From positions 1-20,654 of IMG/VR virus record IMGVR_UViG_3300032193_000336: 20,654 bases of DNA; one strand, 5' to 3'. Position 1 is the first letter of the stretch. The number at the start of each line of letters is the position of its first letter. Below, one piece after another: positions 11,640-19,151 of this stretch. The notes beneath the pieces are model-generated. The model ran no database searches. It was not told the origin of the DNA and saw only the letters and a list, made by a program, of their open reading frames with translations. The translations under genes were made by a program, and so were the position numbers. This DNA is from a virus.

Positions 11640-14425
11640 TATGCTAGTGCTCTAATTTTTAACTCTTGGAACACTTCAGTTCCAGTTGCTGACATGCCAG
11701 GAGCAGCAGATACACCGTTTGGATTTACCTGTTGCTGACCACTACCATTGCCTCCTGTATAGTAATTATTAATGACAGTAGGCGATGCAGAAGTAGAAGC
11801 AGATGCTACCTGCGCTGATGTCGCCATGAGAGGTGTTCCAGTATTTGGATTGGATGATTGCATATTGTTATACCAATTCATATCCTCTGCCGATGGAGTT
11901 AGACCAGTGGATTTTTTCTGTCTCTGGAGAGCTTCCTGATATGCTTTTTTGATTGCATCAGCACTCTTACCACCCTGACCATAATAACTAGTGCCATATC
12001 CATACCTAACATCTCCCATTAAGTTAGGGAAAGATGCAAACTCAGGTGCTAACATATCAATCACACTATCACTCATACCCTCTTGTGCTAGTTTTTCAGG
12101 AGTAACACCTCTAAATCTAGCAATTCTGCCTAGCATGATCTGGTCCTGCAATTCTGGAGTGAACATCGCATTTGGATCGATGTTTTGCTTTTGCATTTCT
12201 TCTTTTAGCATATAACTCATCATCTGATATCTACCAGTAGCATCAGAATTGTGTTCATCTTGTGCATATACTTGCTGACCATTATACATGCCTGTTCTTT
12301 GCATCTCTAAAACTTGTGCAAGAGTCATTTTTCCTTGCTCAAGTGCAGGAATTACCTTACCACCATAAAGAGTTCCATAACTCTTGTTAGTTCCTTCAGC
12401 AAATGAAATTGCATCCAACATAGCACGCTGTTCTCTTGATCCACCAACAGCTTGTCCTGATTTATTTGGACCTAACAAAGGTGTTGTTGGCAATGGTGGT
12501 AATGGTGGCGGAGCAGATGGTGAAGTATCGCCACCAGTAATACTATTAATAATTCCTTTTACTGGTCTTGCAAAAAGTTCAAAGACTTTCATGTACTCTT
12601 GTTCTTTGGCAAATAAACGGAATCCTTCTGCCTGAATCTCAGCAACTTCTTTCTTTCTTCTCTTTTGAGCATCAACAAATGCATCACCAAACATCGCAAA
12701 TGTCTTTCTACCTTTAGCACCCTCTAGTGGGAAAACACCCTCAGCACCTGCTTCACCCATAAGTGCATTGGTGGGTTCTGTAATGATACCACCCTTCGCA
12801 AATGGGGTCATGCCCAAATCTCTTGCTAATAGGAAACCATCAATACCCAAACTAGCACCAGCACCAACACCAGTAGCACCCATGACACCAGAAGCAATTT
12901 CAAGACCAGCACCTAAGTAGTCTCCTTCTAATGCACGCTGAACACCAAAAACAATACCAGCAAGACCAGCAATGACTGGAATTTTCTTCAATACAGACTT
13001 ACCAAGTGCTTTTGCCCCTGGTTTTGCTAGTCCAGCAGCAACTTTTGCTGCACCAGTGCCTTTTTTAGCACCCGCTTTAACAAGTTGATTAGCAGCATCA
13101 GAACCAAATTGATCAGCAACAATTCTTACTGCTTCTTTCTTAGGAACACCTTCATCTACAAGTCTAGCTAAGATTTTCGATGGAGCTGCTTTACTAGCTT
13201 GTCTGACACCACCTTCAATGAAGAATTCTCCTACATCTGCAGCAGCTTTTGTAGCAACCTTAGATCGTGCTCCTTTTGCTGCCATCTCCCCTGCTGTTGC
13301 TGCAGCTGCAAGAGACTTAGCAGATGTTTTTGCAACAACTTTACCACCTCCAAGTGCTGTTTTTACAATAGGAGCAGATTTTGCAGTTCCAAATAATAGT
13401 TTAGATGCATTTTCTGCTACTTTGGGCATCATTTTTGCTGCACTCACTGCAGCAAGGCGATTCTTAGAACCCACCGTGGCTAACTTAAGAGCTCCAAAAC
13501 GAGCACCTTTAGCAATTGCCTGAGCTCCTGCCTTAGATGGACTTAGACCTCTTCTTACTAAGGTTTTGAAGAAGTCGCCCATATCTTTGCGACTACCCCC
13601 TCCAGAACCAGTGCCACTACCAGGAGAAAGTCTCTTAAATTTTGATGGTGATAAGAAGTCAGAGAAGTCTCCACCTTGTTCTAATCGCCTTTCTTCTGCC
13701 CTAGCACGTTCTCTACTTGTTCGTCGATCTGCACGAGCTTCTTGCTCGTTATGCATACTGACTTGTTTTGATGTCTGGTCTTTAGTTAATGCAGACAGAC
13801 CAACAATTGCTTCTGTATTTCTATTAACAGCAGCGACAATATCAGCACCACTATCTGGTGTGATGGGAGGTGCTCCTTCTCCAGTTGGAGCAACACCCTT
13901 TGCACGAAGACTTGCTCTGTAGTCTCTTACAATTAATTTTTGTTCTTCTGCGGACTTACCACTTGCACGCAGTTTTTCAATATTAAGTTCTCCACTCTTA
14001 CTGAAGAAACGACTATCTTTTAGTCCTCCAGTAGATGTAATACCTGGCGTAGTGCTAGCACTAGCACCACCAGGAAGTCTTTTTGGACCACCAGGAGTTG
14101 CAACTTTTGCTCCTGTTTTTAAATCAACGTTTATAGGGTTTTTTTCAATGCTCCCACTGCTACCCTGCAGCATTTTAGGTGCTTTTCTACCTGGGAGAAA
14201 ACCACCACCAATAGCAGTATTTTCACCAATACCAAATCTACCAGCAACCTCTGTACCACCTCTACCAGATCTATAGGTAGTATCTCTAGATTTTGCAGTA
14301 TTGAGTCGAATACCCTTAAGATGATCAGCAATTTTCTCTAATTGCTTCCCAATCTTTCTTTCAAGATATCCTATAATAGGACTTTCGCCCGTTACTGGTG
14401 TTGGTGTGAGAAAACCGTGTGCCAT
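11639..14425 (-). CDS. 29: Tape measure protein (gp29-like) with muramidase domain
   Basis: A 928-residue protein. Residues about 1-60 are a helical N-terminus; 190-530 are Ala/Lys-rich helices with a hydrophobic segment near 480-540 (IPVIAGLAGIVFG...). Then FAKGGIITEPTNALMGEAGAE (about 542-562) carries the GGI-x(4)-T-x-ALVGE-x-G-x-E motif typical of phage tape measures. After a Pro-rich linker, residues about 660-822 form a lysozyme-like domain with ISFAEGTN (E near 677, candidate catalytic acid) and ATGRYQMM near 731, as in muramidases that cut peptidoglycan. The tail is Ser/Asn/Gly-rich. The length would allow about 90-140 nm of helix depending on how much is extended. Its ATG overlaps the upstream chaperone stop as TAATG. 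T4 gp29 lacks the lysozyme. Confidence 0.75.
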   Translation of the reverse strand: MAHGFLTPTPVTGESPIIGYLERKIGKQLEKIADHLKGIRLNTAKSRDTTYRSGRGGTEVAGRFGIGENTAIGGGFLPGRKAPKMLQGSSGSIEKNPINVDLKTGAKVATPGGPKRLPGGASASTTPGITSTGGLKDSRFFSKSGELNIEKLRASGKSAEEQKLIVRDYRASLRAKGVAPTGEGAPPITPDSGADIVAAVNRNTEAIVGLSALTKDQTSKQVSMHNEQEARADRRTSRERARAEERRLEQGGDFSDFLSPSKFKRLSPGSGTGSGGGSRKDMGDFFKTLVRRGLSPSKAGAQAIAKGARFGALKLATVGSKNRLAAVSAAKMMPKVAENASKLLFGTAKSAPIVKTALGGGKVVAKTSAKSLAAAATAGEMAAKGARSKVATKAAADVGEFFIEGGVRQASKAAPSKILARLVDEGVPKKEAVRIVADQFGSDAANQLVKAGAKKGTGAAKVAAGLAKPGAKALGKSVLKKIPVIAGLAGIVFGVQRALEGDYLGAGLEIASGVMGATGVGAGASLGIDGFLLARDLGMTPFAKGGIITEPTNALMGEAGAEGVFPLEGAKGRKTFAMFGDAFVDAQKRRKKEVAEIQAEGFRLFAKEQEYMKVFELFARPVKGIINSITGGDTSPSAPPPLPPLPTTPLLGPNKSGQAVGGSREQRAMLDAISFAEGTNKSYGTLYGGKVIPALEQGKMTLAQVLEMQRTGMYNGQQVYAQDEHNSDATGRYQMMSYMLKEEMQKQNIDPNAMFTPELQDQIMLGRIARFRGVTPEKLAQEGMSDSVIDMLAPEFASFPNLMGDVRYGYGTSYYGQGGKSADAIKKAYQEALQRQKKSTGLTPSAEDMNWYNNMQSSNPNTGTPLMATSAQVASASTSASPTVINNYYTGGNGSGQQQVNPNGVSAAPGMSATGTEVFQELKIRALA

Positions 14426-14595
14426 TACTGCCTTGCTGCTTTTTCTTGTTCTTGCTTGACTTGTTCTAGGTATTGCATGAGGAGACTAGTATAAACCTGT
14501 CTCTCCCAAGGCATCATATTTTCAATTTCACTCAAACTATATTTATGGTGCTGCATCAAGGCGAAGTTAGTCTTAAAATACCCTTCCATGGACAT
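14425..14595 (-). CDS. Small tail-assembly-chaperone-like ORF, probably read as a -1 frameshift extension of gp26
   Basis: A 56-residue frame (MSMEGYFKTNFALMQHHKYS..., then LSEIENMMPWERQVYTSLL and a Glu/Gln/Lys helix). It ends in TAA overlapping the tape-measure ATG. It is helical and acidic, with no signal peptide. The frame is open upstream to the gp26 slippery site, so a -1 shift joins gp26 residues 1-236 to RIALFH and then this ORF, for about 298 residues in total. Its two candidate ATGs lie in the loop and 3' arm of a stem-loop, and there is no good ribosome site, so independent initiation looks weak. Position between a small tail gene and the tape measure, with a frameshift, is that of the G/GT chaperones. 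T4 places gene 51 here, but size differs. Confidence 0.75.
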   Translation of the reverse strand: MSMEGYFKTNFALMQHHKYSLSEIENMMPWERQVYTSLLMQYLEQVKQEQEKAARQ

Positions 14596-14619
14596 ATGGA
14601 AGAGTGCTATCCGAAAAAA
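14580..14619 (-). promoter_or_regulatory. -1 programmed ribosomal frameshift signal in gp26
   Basis: On the minus strand the in-frame heptamer T_TTT_TTC (14619-14613, codons AAT-TTT-TTC of gp26) fits the X_XXY_YYZ slippery rule. After a 7-base spacer (GGATAGC, containing the gp26 TAG), ACTCTTCCAT (14605-14596) pairs with ATGGAAGGGT (14589-14580) as a 10-bp stem with one U-G pair and a 6-base loop. A -1 slip re-reads TTT-TTT and enters the downstream ORF with no stop until 14425. Confidence 0.82.
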
Positions 14620-15320
14620 TTCGCTAACCCCTGAATAATCATTGAATTTTCAACACCAGTATTTGGATTCTTGATCTTAATCTCATGTCTCAAGACTGGT
14701 GCAGTTTCAAAGAATTTTTCAACACTTTCAAATTGCTTATTAGTCAGTCCTTCGACAAATTGAACAAATTCCTTCTTTGAAGTCGTAGAACTGTCATATA
14801 CATCTTCTGCGTCAAAAATTTGATCAATGCATTTTGCGATAATAGCAATAATGTCATCACCAGTGCTATTTTTGCCAGCAATAGAGACTTTGACGAATTC
14901 ATCAAATGAGGGATATTTCATAATTACGCCCAACGTGTCAGATAGCATAATTTTGTTAGAATGCCCTTCTGGTTTAAAAACCTCAATATCCGTCAAATTC
15001 AAATTATACTTAACTTGCGTTTCGCCGTCATCTTCACATGTTAGCATCATTTCCACAACTTCGCCAACTGACACAGCACGAATTTGTAGGAAAATATATT
15101 CTAAGTCAAAAATCGCCAAATCTTCGAGTTTTACTCTAGACTGGATGCAATTTTTTAACAAAGTTCTTACTGCATCTTCAATCTGCTTATCATCTCCAGA
15201 TTCAAGTGCAAGCAAAAGAACTTTTTCTTCTTTTACAACAAATGGGCGATATTTGATTTTTTTGCCATTAGAAGGGATTTCCAACTCATAGGTTGGAAGA
15301 GCAACTTGTGGTAATGCCAT
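14607..15320 (-). CDS. 26: gp26-like baseplate/tail protein, probable tail assembly chaperone (short form)
   Basis: A 237-residue protein (MALPQVALPTYELEIPSNGK...) of the T4 gp26 baseplate family (Pfam T4_baseplate type), seen in KIKYRPFVVKEEKVLLLALES (22-42), the acidic Cys-containing VEMMLTCEDDGE near 85-96 and FVEGLTNKQFE near 188-198. T4 gp26 is 208 residues. Classically called a hub subunit, its N-terminal layout and its place just before the tape measure also fit a tail-assembly chaperone. Its last codons contain a -1 frameshift signal that would produce a longer fusion. A GCTAAATA box lies 25 bases upstream of the ATG; no clear ribosome site is present. Confidence 0.82.
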   Translation of the reverse strand: MALPQVALPTYELEIPSNGKKIKYRPFVVKEEKVLLLALESGDDKQIEDAVRTLLKNCIQSRVKLEDLAIFDLEYIFLQIRAVSVGEVVEMMLTCEDDGETQVKYNLNLTDIEVFKPEGHSNKIMLSDTLGVIMKYPSFDEFVKVSIAGKNSTGDDIIAIIAKCIDQIFDAEDVYDSSTTSKKEFVQFVEGLTNKQFESVEKFFETAPVLRHEIKIKNPNTGVENSMIIQGLANFFG

Positions 15321-15344
15321 TATGTTTAGACCAGATCATATGTA

Positions 15345-15352
15345 TATTTAGC
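15345..15352 (-). promoter_or_regulatory. Late-promoter-like box GCTAAATA before gp26
   Basis: On the minus strand GCTAAATA lies 25 bases before the gp26 ATG. The identical octamer lies 24 bases before the gp4 ATG on the plus strand (16139-16146). Same sequence and spacing at two transcription-unit heads support a real late-promoter element. Confidence 0.5.
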
Positions 15353-15368
15353 GCGACTTTTTGACTCC

Positions 15369-15407
15369 AAATTTAGCGGGAAAAATTTTCCCTGTTTTGC
15401 GGAATCG
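15369..15407. repeat. Intergenic palindromic repeat, copy A
   Basis: A 39-base element between the tail-tube-like gene and gp26, about 30/39 identical to copy B at 19113-19151. Its centre is the perfect palindrome GGGAAAAATTTTCCC (15378-15392). It is flanked by a further inverted repeat, GACTTTT (15355-15361) and AAAAGTC (15408-15414). Probably a terminator or processing element closing the tail-tube transcript; function inferred. Confidence 0.6.
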
Positions 15408-15421
15408 AAAAGTCAATTTTG

Positions 15422-16138
15422 CTACGCTAGGTTTCTATTCGCTAGGTTTAGATCTTGCTGACCAGTAAATCTTTGTGCTGCACTCAGTAGTTCGCCCTTA
15501 TTCATCCACAAATTACTATCAGTGATATCATTCTGAACTGTGTAGTGCTTAGTGTAGGAGAACTGTGCTGTTACCTGTGTCAGCTGACTTGATCCAAACT
15601 GCAGAGGTATAGCATCAATAGCATATGGATATGCTTCCTCTAAAACGTAAGTAATAGGAGATCTTTCAATAGGACTGTTGCCACCCAGGTCTGTCTTTGA
15701 GATTAAGATTGTACTAGAATAGTTGTCCTTAAATTGCAATCGAATATTTCTATTCCTAGTTCTTTGAGTAAAATTACCTTGAATATAGCGAAGGTCTTCT
15801 GAGTTTAGTTGTTCTCCACCTTCACCAAAAATAAAATCATTCCAGTTTTGTAAGAACTTAAGTGCTGACATGTTAGCATCACACATGAATCCAAGTTGGA
15901 TCTCTGTGAAGACTCTTGTGTGTGCATAGTTTGTCTGCCCACTACCAACATAGAGTCCATTCTGATTGCCTTGGGCAGTATTAGTGTTAGGAAGTTGTGC
16001 TTCGCTACAGAACATTTCAAAGTAATCTTCTTCAGCTGGTAGTCCTACAGGAGGTCTGAGAAACTTCACCACGAAGTTATTACTGAACGACATTCCGCCG
16101 TTCGCTGCCATTGTTGTTAATAGGCGATCTATAGACAC
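15422..16138 (-). CDS. 54: Tail-tube-like baseplate protein, candidate gp54 (tail tube initiator)
   Basis: A 238-residue protein with a tail-tube outline: SFSNNFVVKFLRPP (strand and loop), EMFCSEAQLPNTN (the segment common to gp19-type tube proteins), RVFTEIQLGFMCDANMSALKFLQNWNDFIFG (strand, then the helix and W-N-x-x-IFG typical of gp19-like tubes) and repeated antiparallel strands to the end. The main tube protein gp19 in T4-like phages is normally beside the sheath gene, so a second tube-like protein inside the hub block is best read as the tube initiator gp54. The GTG at 16138 is taken as start because a CATAAATA box lies 27 bases upstream; an ATG at 16111 (MAANGG) is an alternative. It diverges from gp4. 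Confidence 0.65.
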   Translation of the reverse strand: MSIDRLLTTMAANGGMSFSNNFVVKFLRPPVGLPAEEDYFEMFCSEAQLPNTNTAQGNQNGLYVGSGQTNYAHTRVFTEIQLGFMCDANMSALKFLQNWNDFIFGEGGEQLNSEDLRYIQGNFTQRTRNRNIRLQFKDNYSSTILISKTDLGGNSPIERSPITYVLEEAYPYAIDAIPLQFGSSQLTQVTAQFSYTKHYTVQNDITDSNLWMNKGELLSAAQRFTGQQDLNLANRNLA

Positions 16139-16172
16139 GCTAAATACCTACGTTGGTCCTTCTATATTTATG
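16139..16172. promoter_or_regulatory. Overlapping divergent late-promoter-like boxes
   Basis: GCTAAATA on the plus strand (16139-16146) points to gp4, whose ATG is 24 bases away. CATAAATA on the minus strand (16165-16172) points to the tail-tube-like gene, 27 bases before its GTG. The boxes sit head to head in a 31-base gap, the minus box reaching into the gp4 start codon. No sigma70 -35 is visible for either. Confidence 0.5.
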
Positions 16173-16601
16173 GCGTACTCTGGGATTTATAAACCTACCC
16201 ATCCTAAGAAGTACCGTGGCAACCCATCAAACATCATCTATAGATCGTTATGGGAACGTAAGTTCATGGTGTTCTGTGATAGTAATCCCTCTATTCTAGA
16301 GTGGGGTAGTGAAGAGATTATTATACCATACAGAGCACCTGATGGTAAATTGAGAAGATACTTTCCAGACTTTTATATTAAGGTACGTGAAAAGTCAGGT
16401 AAGATCACCAAGTATATCATTGAAGTAAAACCCAAAAAGCAAACAAAACCACCGAATGACAAAAACAAAAAAACTGCTGCCTATCGTAATGCTGCACTGA
16501 CTTACGCAAAGAACCAAACTAAGTGGTCTGCTGCGCGAGAGTATTGTGAAGACAGGCAGATGAACTTCTTAATACTTACCGAAGATCACTTAGGAGTCTA
16601 G
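16170..16601 (+). CDS. 4: Head completion protein gp4 with nuclease-like fold
   Basis: A 143-residue protein matching T4 gp4 (also called gp50/gp4, about 150 residues), which acts at head completion before tail joining. It starts MAYSGIYKPTHPKKYRGNP and contains YRSLWERKFMVFCD (24-37), RRYFPDFYI (62-70) and YIIEVKPKKQ (82-91). E29, D67 and the E85-V-K87 triad form a PD-(D/E)xK nuclease signature as in TnsA-like endonucleases, so it may trim or process DNA ends at the portal. No Shine-Dalgarno is visible before the ATG. First gene of the rightward structural unit; the next gene follows after 4 bases. Confidence 0.88.
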   Translation: MAYSGIYKPTHPKKYRGNPSNIIYRSLWERKFMVFCDSNPSILEWGSEEIIIPYRAPDGKLRRYFPDFYIKVREKSGKITKYIIEVKPKKQTKPPNDKNKKTAAYRNAALTYAKNQTKWSAAREYCEDRQMNFLILTEDHLGV

Positions 16602-16605
16602 AACA

Positions 16606-17292
16606 ATGGCAACAGGATTCGCCTCAGTCCAGCGCAATGCTGTAAATAAAGATCCAGGATACAAAACACTCTTCGAGAGAGTGAATGCTGCTACAGGAGG
16701 AGAGAAGAAGTCCCTCTCATGGTATAGATCAGCAGTCAAGTCCGAAGCAAGTAGATACAAAAAGAACTTTAAAAAGTATATTTTAGATGAACGAGCAGAC
16801 AGAGTAGGTGCTGCTCAAGAACAAGATGCAAATGAACTAAGAAAATATACAGTAGCAGGTCATCTGTATATGTTTGAGTATAAGGCAAAGATGAGATGGT
16901 TGCCTTACTATGACAGATTCCCTTTAGTATATGTAATTAAGTCATCTAAGTCAGAATTCTGGGGTGCTAACTTACACTACCTATCACCCAAGAAAAGAAT
17001 TATTGCAACTAAAAAATTAATGCAGGGTAGAATTGACCTACCTAAGAAGTGTTTCCATAAATATCTACACCCCCATGTAGATGGATTATATTTGGATCTC
17101 GCTGCTAATGAATGGGACACTGCCATTCTCCTACCAACAGCAGATTTTGTGAAAGACCTTAATGGAATGGTGTTCCCAATCGATCAACAGGTTGTGTGGG
17201 AAGAAACAGATGATGCTTTTTACGATAAGATCAAAGGTCATAGACTCATCAAAGGTTATGGAACAAAACAGTCAAAGGAGATGTCTAAGTAA
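16606..17292 (+). CDS. Conserved T4-like phage protein, unassigned (possible gp2-type DNA end protector)
   Basis: A 228-residue basic protein. Residues 1-80 are Lys/Arg-rich helices (SVQRNAVNKDPGYKTLFERV, KSEASRYKKNFKKYIL). A beta-rich core follows: AGHLYMFEYKAKMRWLPYYD, then RFPLVYVI and FWGANLHYLSPKK. The P-Y-Y-D-x-FPLV motif with a later GxNLHYL is shared by a family of myovirus proteins encoded near gp4. From its position beside gp4 and its basic charge it could protect or bind DNA ends, but I cannot confirm this; a baseplate role is the alternative. The stop overlaps the gp48 ATG as TAATG. Confidence 0.6.
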   Translation: MATGFASVQRNAVNKDPGYKTLFERVNAATGGEKKSLSWYRSAVKSEASRYKKNFKKYILDERADRVGAAQEQDANELRKYTVAGHLYMFEYKAKMRWLPYYDRFPLVYVIKSSKSEFWGANLHYLSPKKRIIATKKLMQGRIDLPKKCFHKYLHPHVDGLYLDLAANEWDTAILLPTADFVKDLNGMVFPIDQQVVWEETDDAFYDKIKGHRLIKGYGTKQSKEMSK

Positions 17293-18470
17293 TGGCTTTA
17301 GGAAATTGGAGAGTAGATCCAGTTGAAAATTACAACCTACAAGCAGATCACCAACGTAAAAAATTTACTGGTAGGAATGCGAAACCACCGTTTCCTCAAA
17401 TTAAAGGAAGTGAGCGCGTTGGTGATCTGACAACTACTAATGTTGCAAACCGCAATGGTATAGTGCAGCACTGGAGATTTAATGGACAAACTTGGTCAAA
17501 GATTACTCCAACTCAATTCAAGACTGCTCAAAATGAAGCAAGAAAAACACGACAAAACTATGACACTCTAGTAGCAGGTAATGTCTCTGATGCGTTGAGA
17601 TATCCAAATGATATTGTCGCAGAAGATACTGATTATGTTTTGTTTGAATTCTATGAGTACAAACCACCTTTCCAAGGTATCAATAAAGATAGTGAAAATG
17701 CTAATCAAGGTGGTCTAGCACAGTACAATCAGTCTGCTACAGATGCAGCATTCTATGAAAAAACTAGTGGTATTCCATCAGTAGTCCTCTACATGCCAGA
17801 GGATGTATCTACTGGATACAAAGCAAACTGGAGTGGTAAGTCTTTCAGTAATATCGGTAGAGATATTATGACTACTGCTGGTGCTGATCTTAAAAATGTT
17901 CCTTCAAACCTTGGAAGAACTGCTGATGATATGTTGAATCAGATCATTCCAAATGCATCGACAACTTTAATTCAGGCAACGATCAGTAAAATTACTGGGG
18001 AACAAATTGAAAGAAATGATATCCTAGGATCAACCAGAGGTGTCATTCTAAACCCAAACGTTGAACTATTATTTGGTGGTATTGATCTAAGGAACTTCCA
18101 GTTGAACTATAAACTAGTTCCAAGGAACGGAGATGAGGCAGTCATAAACAAACAGATTGTAAATTCATTCAGAAAAGCAATGCTACCAAGTTTTGCTTTA
18201 GGTAATGAATTAAACTTCTCAAGTGCTGAAGCTACCTCAAGAAACTATGTTAAAGTCCCCAACGTTTGTAAAGTCTCATTTATGCGTGGTGGATCAGTAA
18301 ATACAGATGTAGCACAGTATAAAATGTGTGCTATCACTCAGGTAGATGTAAATTATACACCAGATGGAACCTATGCTACCTATGAAGGTGGTGAGATGGT
18401 TGCAGTTGGATTAACTCTGAACTTCCAAGAGACTAAACTCATATTCGCAGACGAGGTAGAGCAATACTGA
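17292..18470 (+). CDS. 48: Baseplate tail-tube cap gp48
   Basis: A 392-residue protein related to T4 gp48 (364 residues), which caps the hub and, with gp54, starts tail tube polymerisation. Visible features are an N-terminal Arg/Lys/Pro-rich stretch, LRYPNDIVAEDTDYVLFEFYEYKPPF near residues 97-122 (the segment conserved in gp48), and near 245-262 the NPNVELLFGGIDLRNFQLNYKL tube-like strand pair that begins a gp19-like C-terminal domain ending in LTLNFQETKLI. The tube-like end agrees with a cap that presents a docking surface for the tube. Its stop overlaps the gp53 ATG as TGATG, so the two baseplate proteins are co-translated. Confidence 0.85.
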   Translation: MALGNWRVDPVENYNLQADHQRKKFTGRNAKPPFPQIKGSERVGDLTTTNVANRNGIVQHWRFNGQTWSKITPTQFKTAQNEARKTRQNYDTLVAGNVSDALRYPNDIVAEDTDYVLFEFYEYKPPFQGINKDSENANQGGLAQYNQSATDAAFYEKTSGIPSVVLYMPEDVSTGYKANWSGKSFSNIGRDIMTTAGADLKNVPSNLGRTADDMLNQIIPNASTTLIQATISKITGEQIERNDILGSTRGVILNPNVELLFGGIDLRNFQLNYKLVPRNGDEAVINKQIVNSFRKAMLPSFALGNELNFSSAEATSRNYVKVPNVCKVSFMRGGSVNTDVAQYKMCAITQVDVNYTPDGTYATYEGGEMVAVGLTLNFQETKLIFADEVEQY

Positions 18471-19099
18471 TGTACTTTTCACTAGTTCCTAACATCGAGT
18501 ACGATGAAAAACCAATCAAGTATCCGTTCTCGGAATCTGATTTCGTTGTAGCAAAGAATTTCTTCCGCAGATTCACTGTCAATGAAGATGTATTCTCCTA
18601 TGCAGTGCTGTTCAATCAATATACTATTGTTGAAGGTGAGAGACCAGACACTATTGCTGATAGAGCATATGGAGATCCATTCTATGATTGGGTTGTTCTA
18701 ATCACAAACAACATGGTCAATGCACAATACGATTGGCCTATGTCAAACAAAGAACTAGAGAATGTATTGATGAGTGAGTACGATGATCCTTATGCAGAGA
18801 TCCATCACTACGAGACATACAAGATCGGACAATACAATGAAGGACTACATGTAGATGAGACATTCTACAATGGTATTCACAAGTTGAATATCGATGGTAA
18901 AATTGAAATAAAAAACGGCAACGAGATTGCAAAACCCGTCACCGTAATTGAATATTATACTTTGGAGAATGAGAAGAAGAGACAAATCTATCTTCTCAAA
19001 CCCAAATATTTTAGACAGTTTGTAGACGAATTTAAAAAGAGAAACTTTTATAAAAAGTCTAACAACTTTATCTCACAGAGACTAAAGAAAACTGGTTGA
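18470..19099 (+). CDS. 53: Baseplate wedge subunit gp53 with LysM-like segment
   Basis: A 209-residue protein (T4 gp53 is 196) of the baseplate wedge gp53 family. MYFSLVPNIEYDEKPIKYPF is the conserved beginning. Residues 50-81 (QYTIVEGERPDTIADRAYGD, then PFYDWVVLITNN) have the pattern of a LysM-like module: strand, two short helices, aromatic pair, strand. In T4 gp53 clamps neighbouring wedges in the inner ring around the hub. Charged helices follow to residue 209. It ends the rightward unit, converging on pstS across a short region containing palindromic copy B. Confidence 0.88.
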   Translation: MYFSLVPNIEYDEKPIKYPFSESDFVVAKNFFRRFTVNEDVFSYAVLFNQYTIVEGERPDTIADRAYGDPFYDWVVLITNNMVNAQYDWPMSNKELENVLMSEYDDPYAEIHHYETYKIGQYNEGLHVDETFYNGIHKLNIDGKIEIKNGNEIAKPVTVIEYYTLENEKKRQIYLLKPKYFRQFVDEFKKRNFYKKSNNFISQRLKKTG

Positions 19100-19112
19100 T
19101 CTTTTTCAACAA

Positions 19113-19151
19113 AAAATTTGCGGAAAAAATTTTTCCAGTTTTATGGAATTC
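19113..19151. repeat. Intergenic palindromic repeat, copy B (probable bidirectional terminator)
   Basis: A 39-base element in the gap between convergent gp53 and pstS, about 30/39 identical to copy A (15369-15407). Centre GGAAAAAATTTTTCC (19122-19136) is a perfect palindrome. Compared with copy A the third base from each end has changed together (G-C to A-T), keeping the pairing. A short hairpin GTTGA/TCAAC (about 19095-19110) precedes it. Position suggests termination for both strands. Confidence 0.6.

Noticed and set aside
14541-14552. CATAAATA on the minus strand inside the chaperone-like ORF
   Set aside because: It is coding sequence about 120 bases before the tape-measure start; could be an internal promoter but nothing else supports it.
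14827-15291. A 154-codon open frame on the plus strand
   Set aside because: It lies wholly opposite gp26, which has clear family features; composition is typical of antisense shadow.
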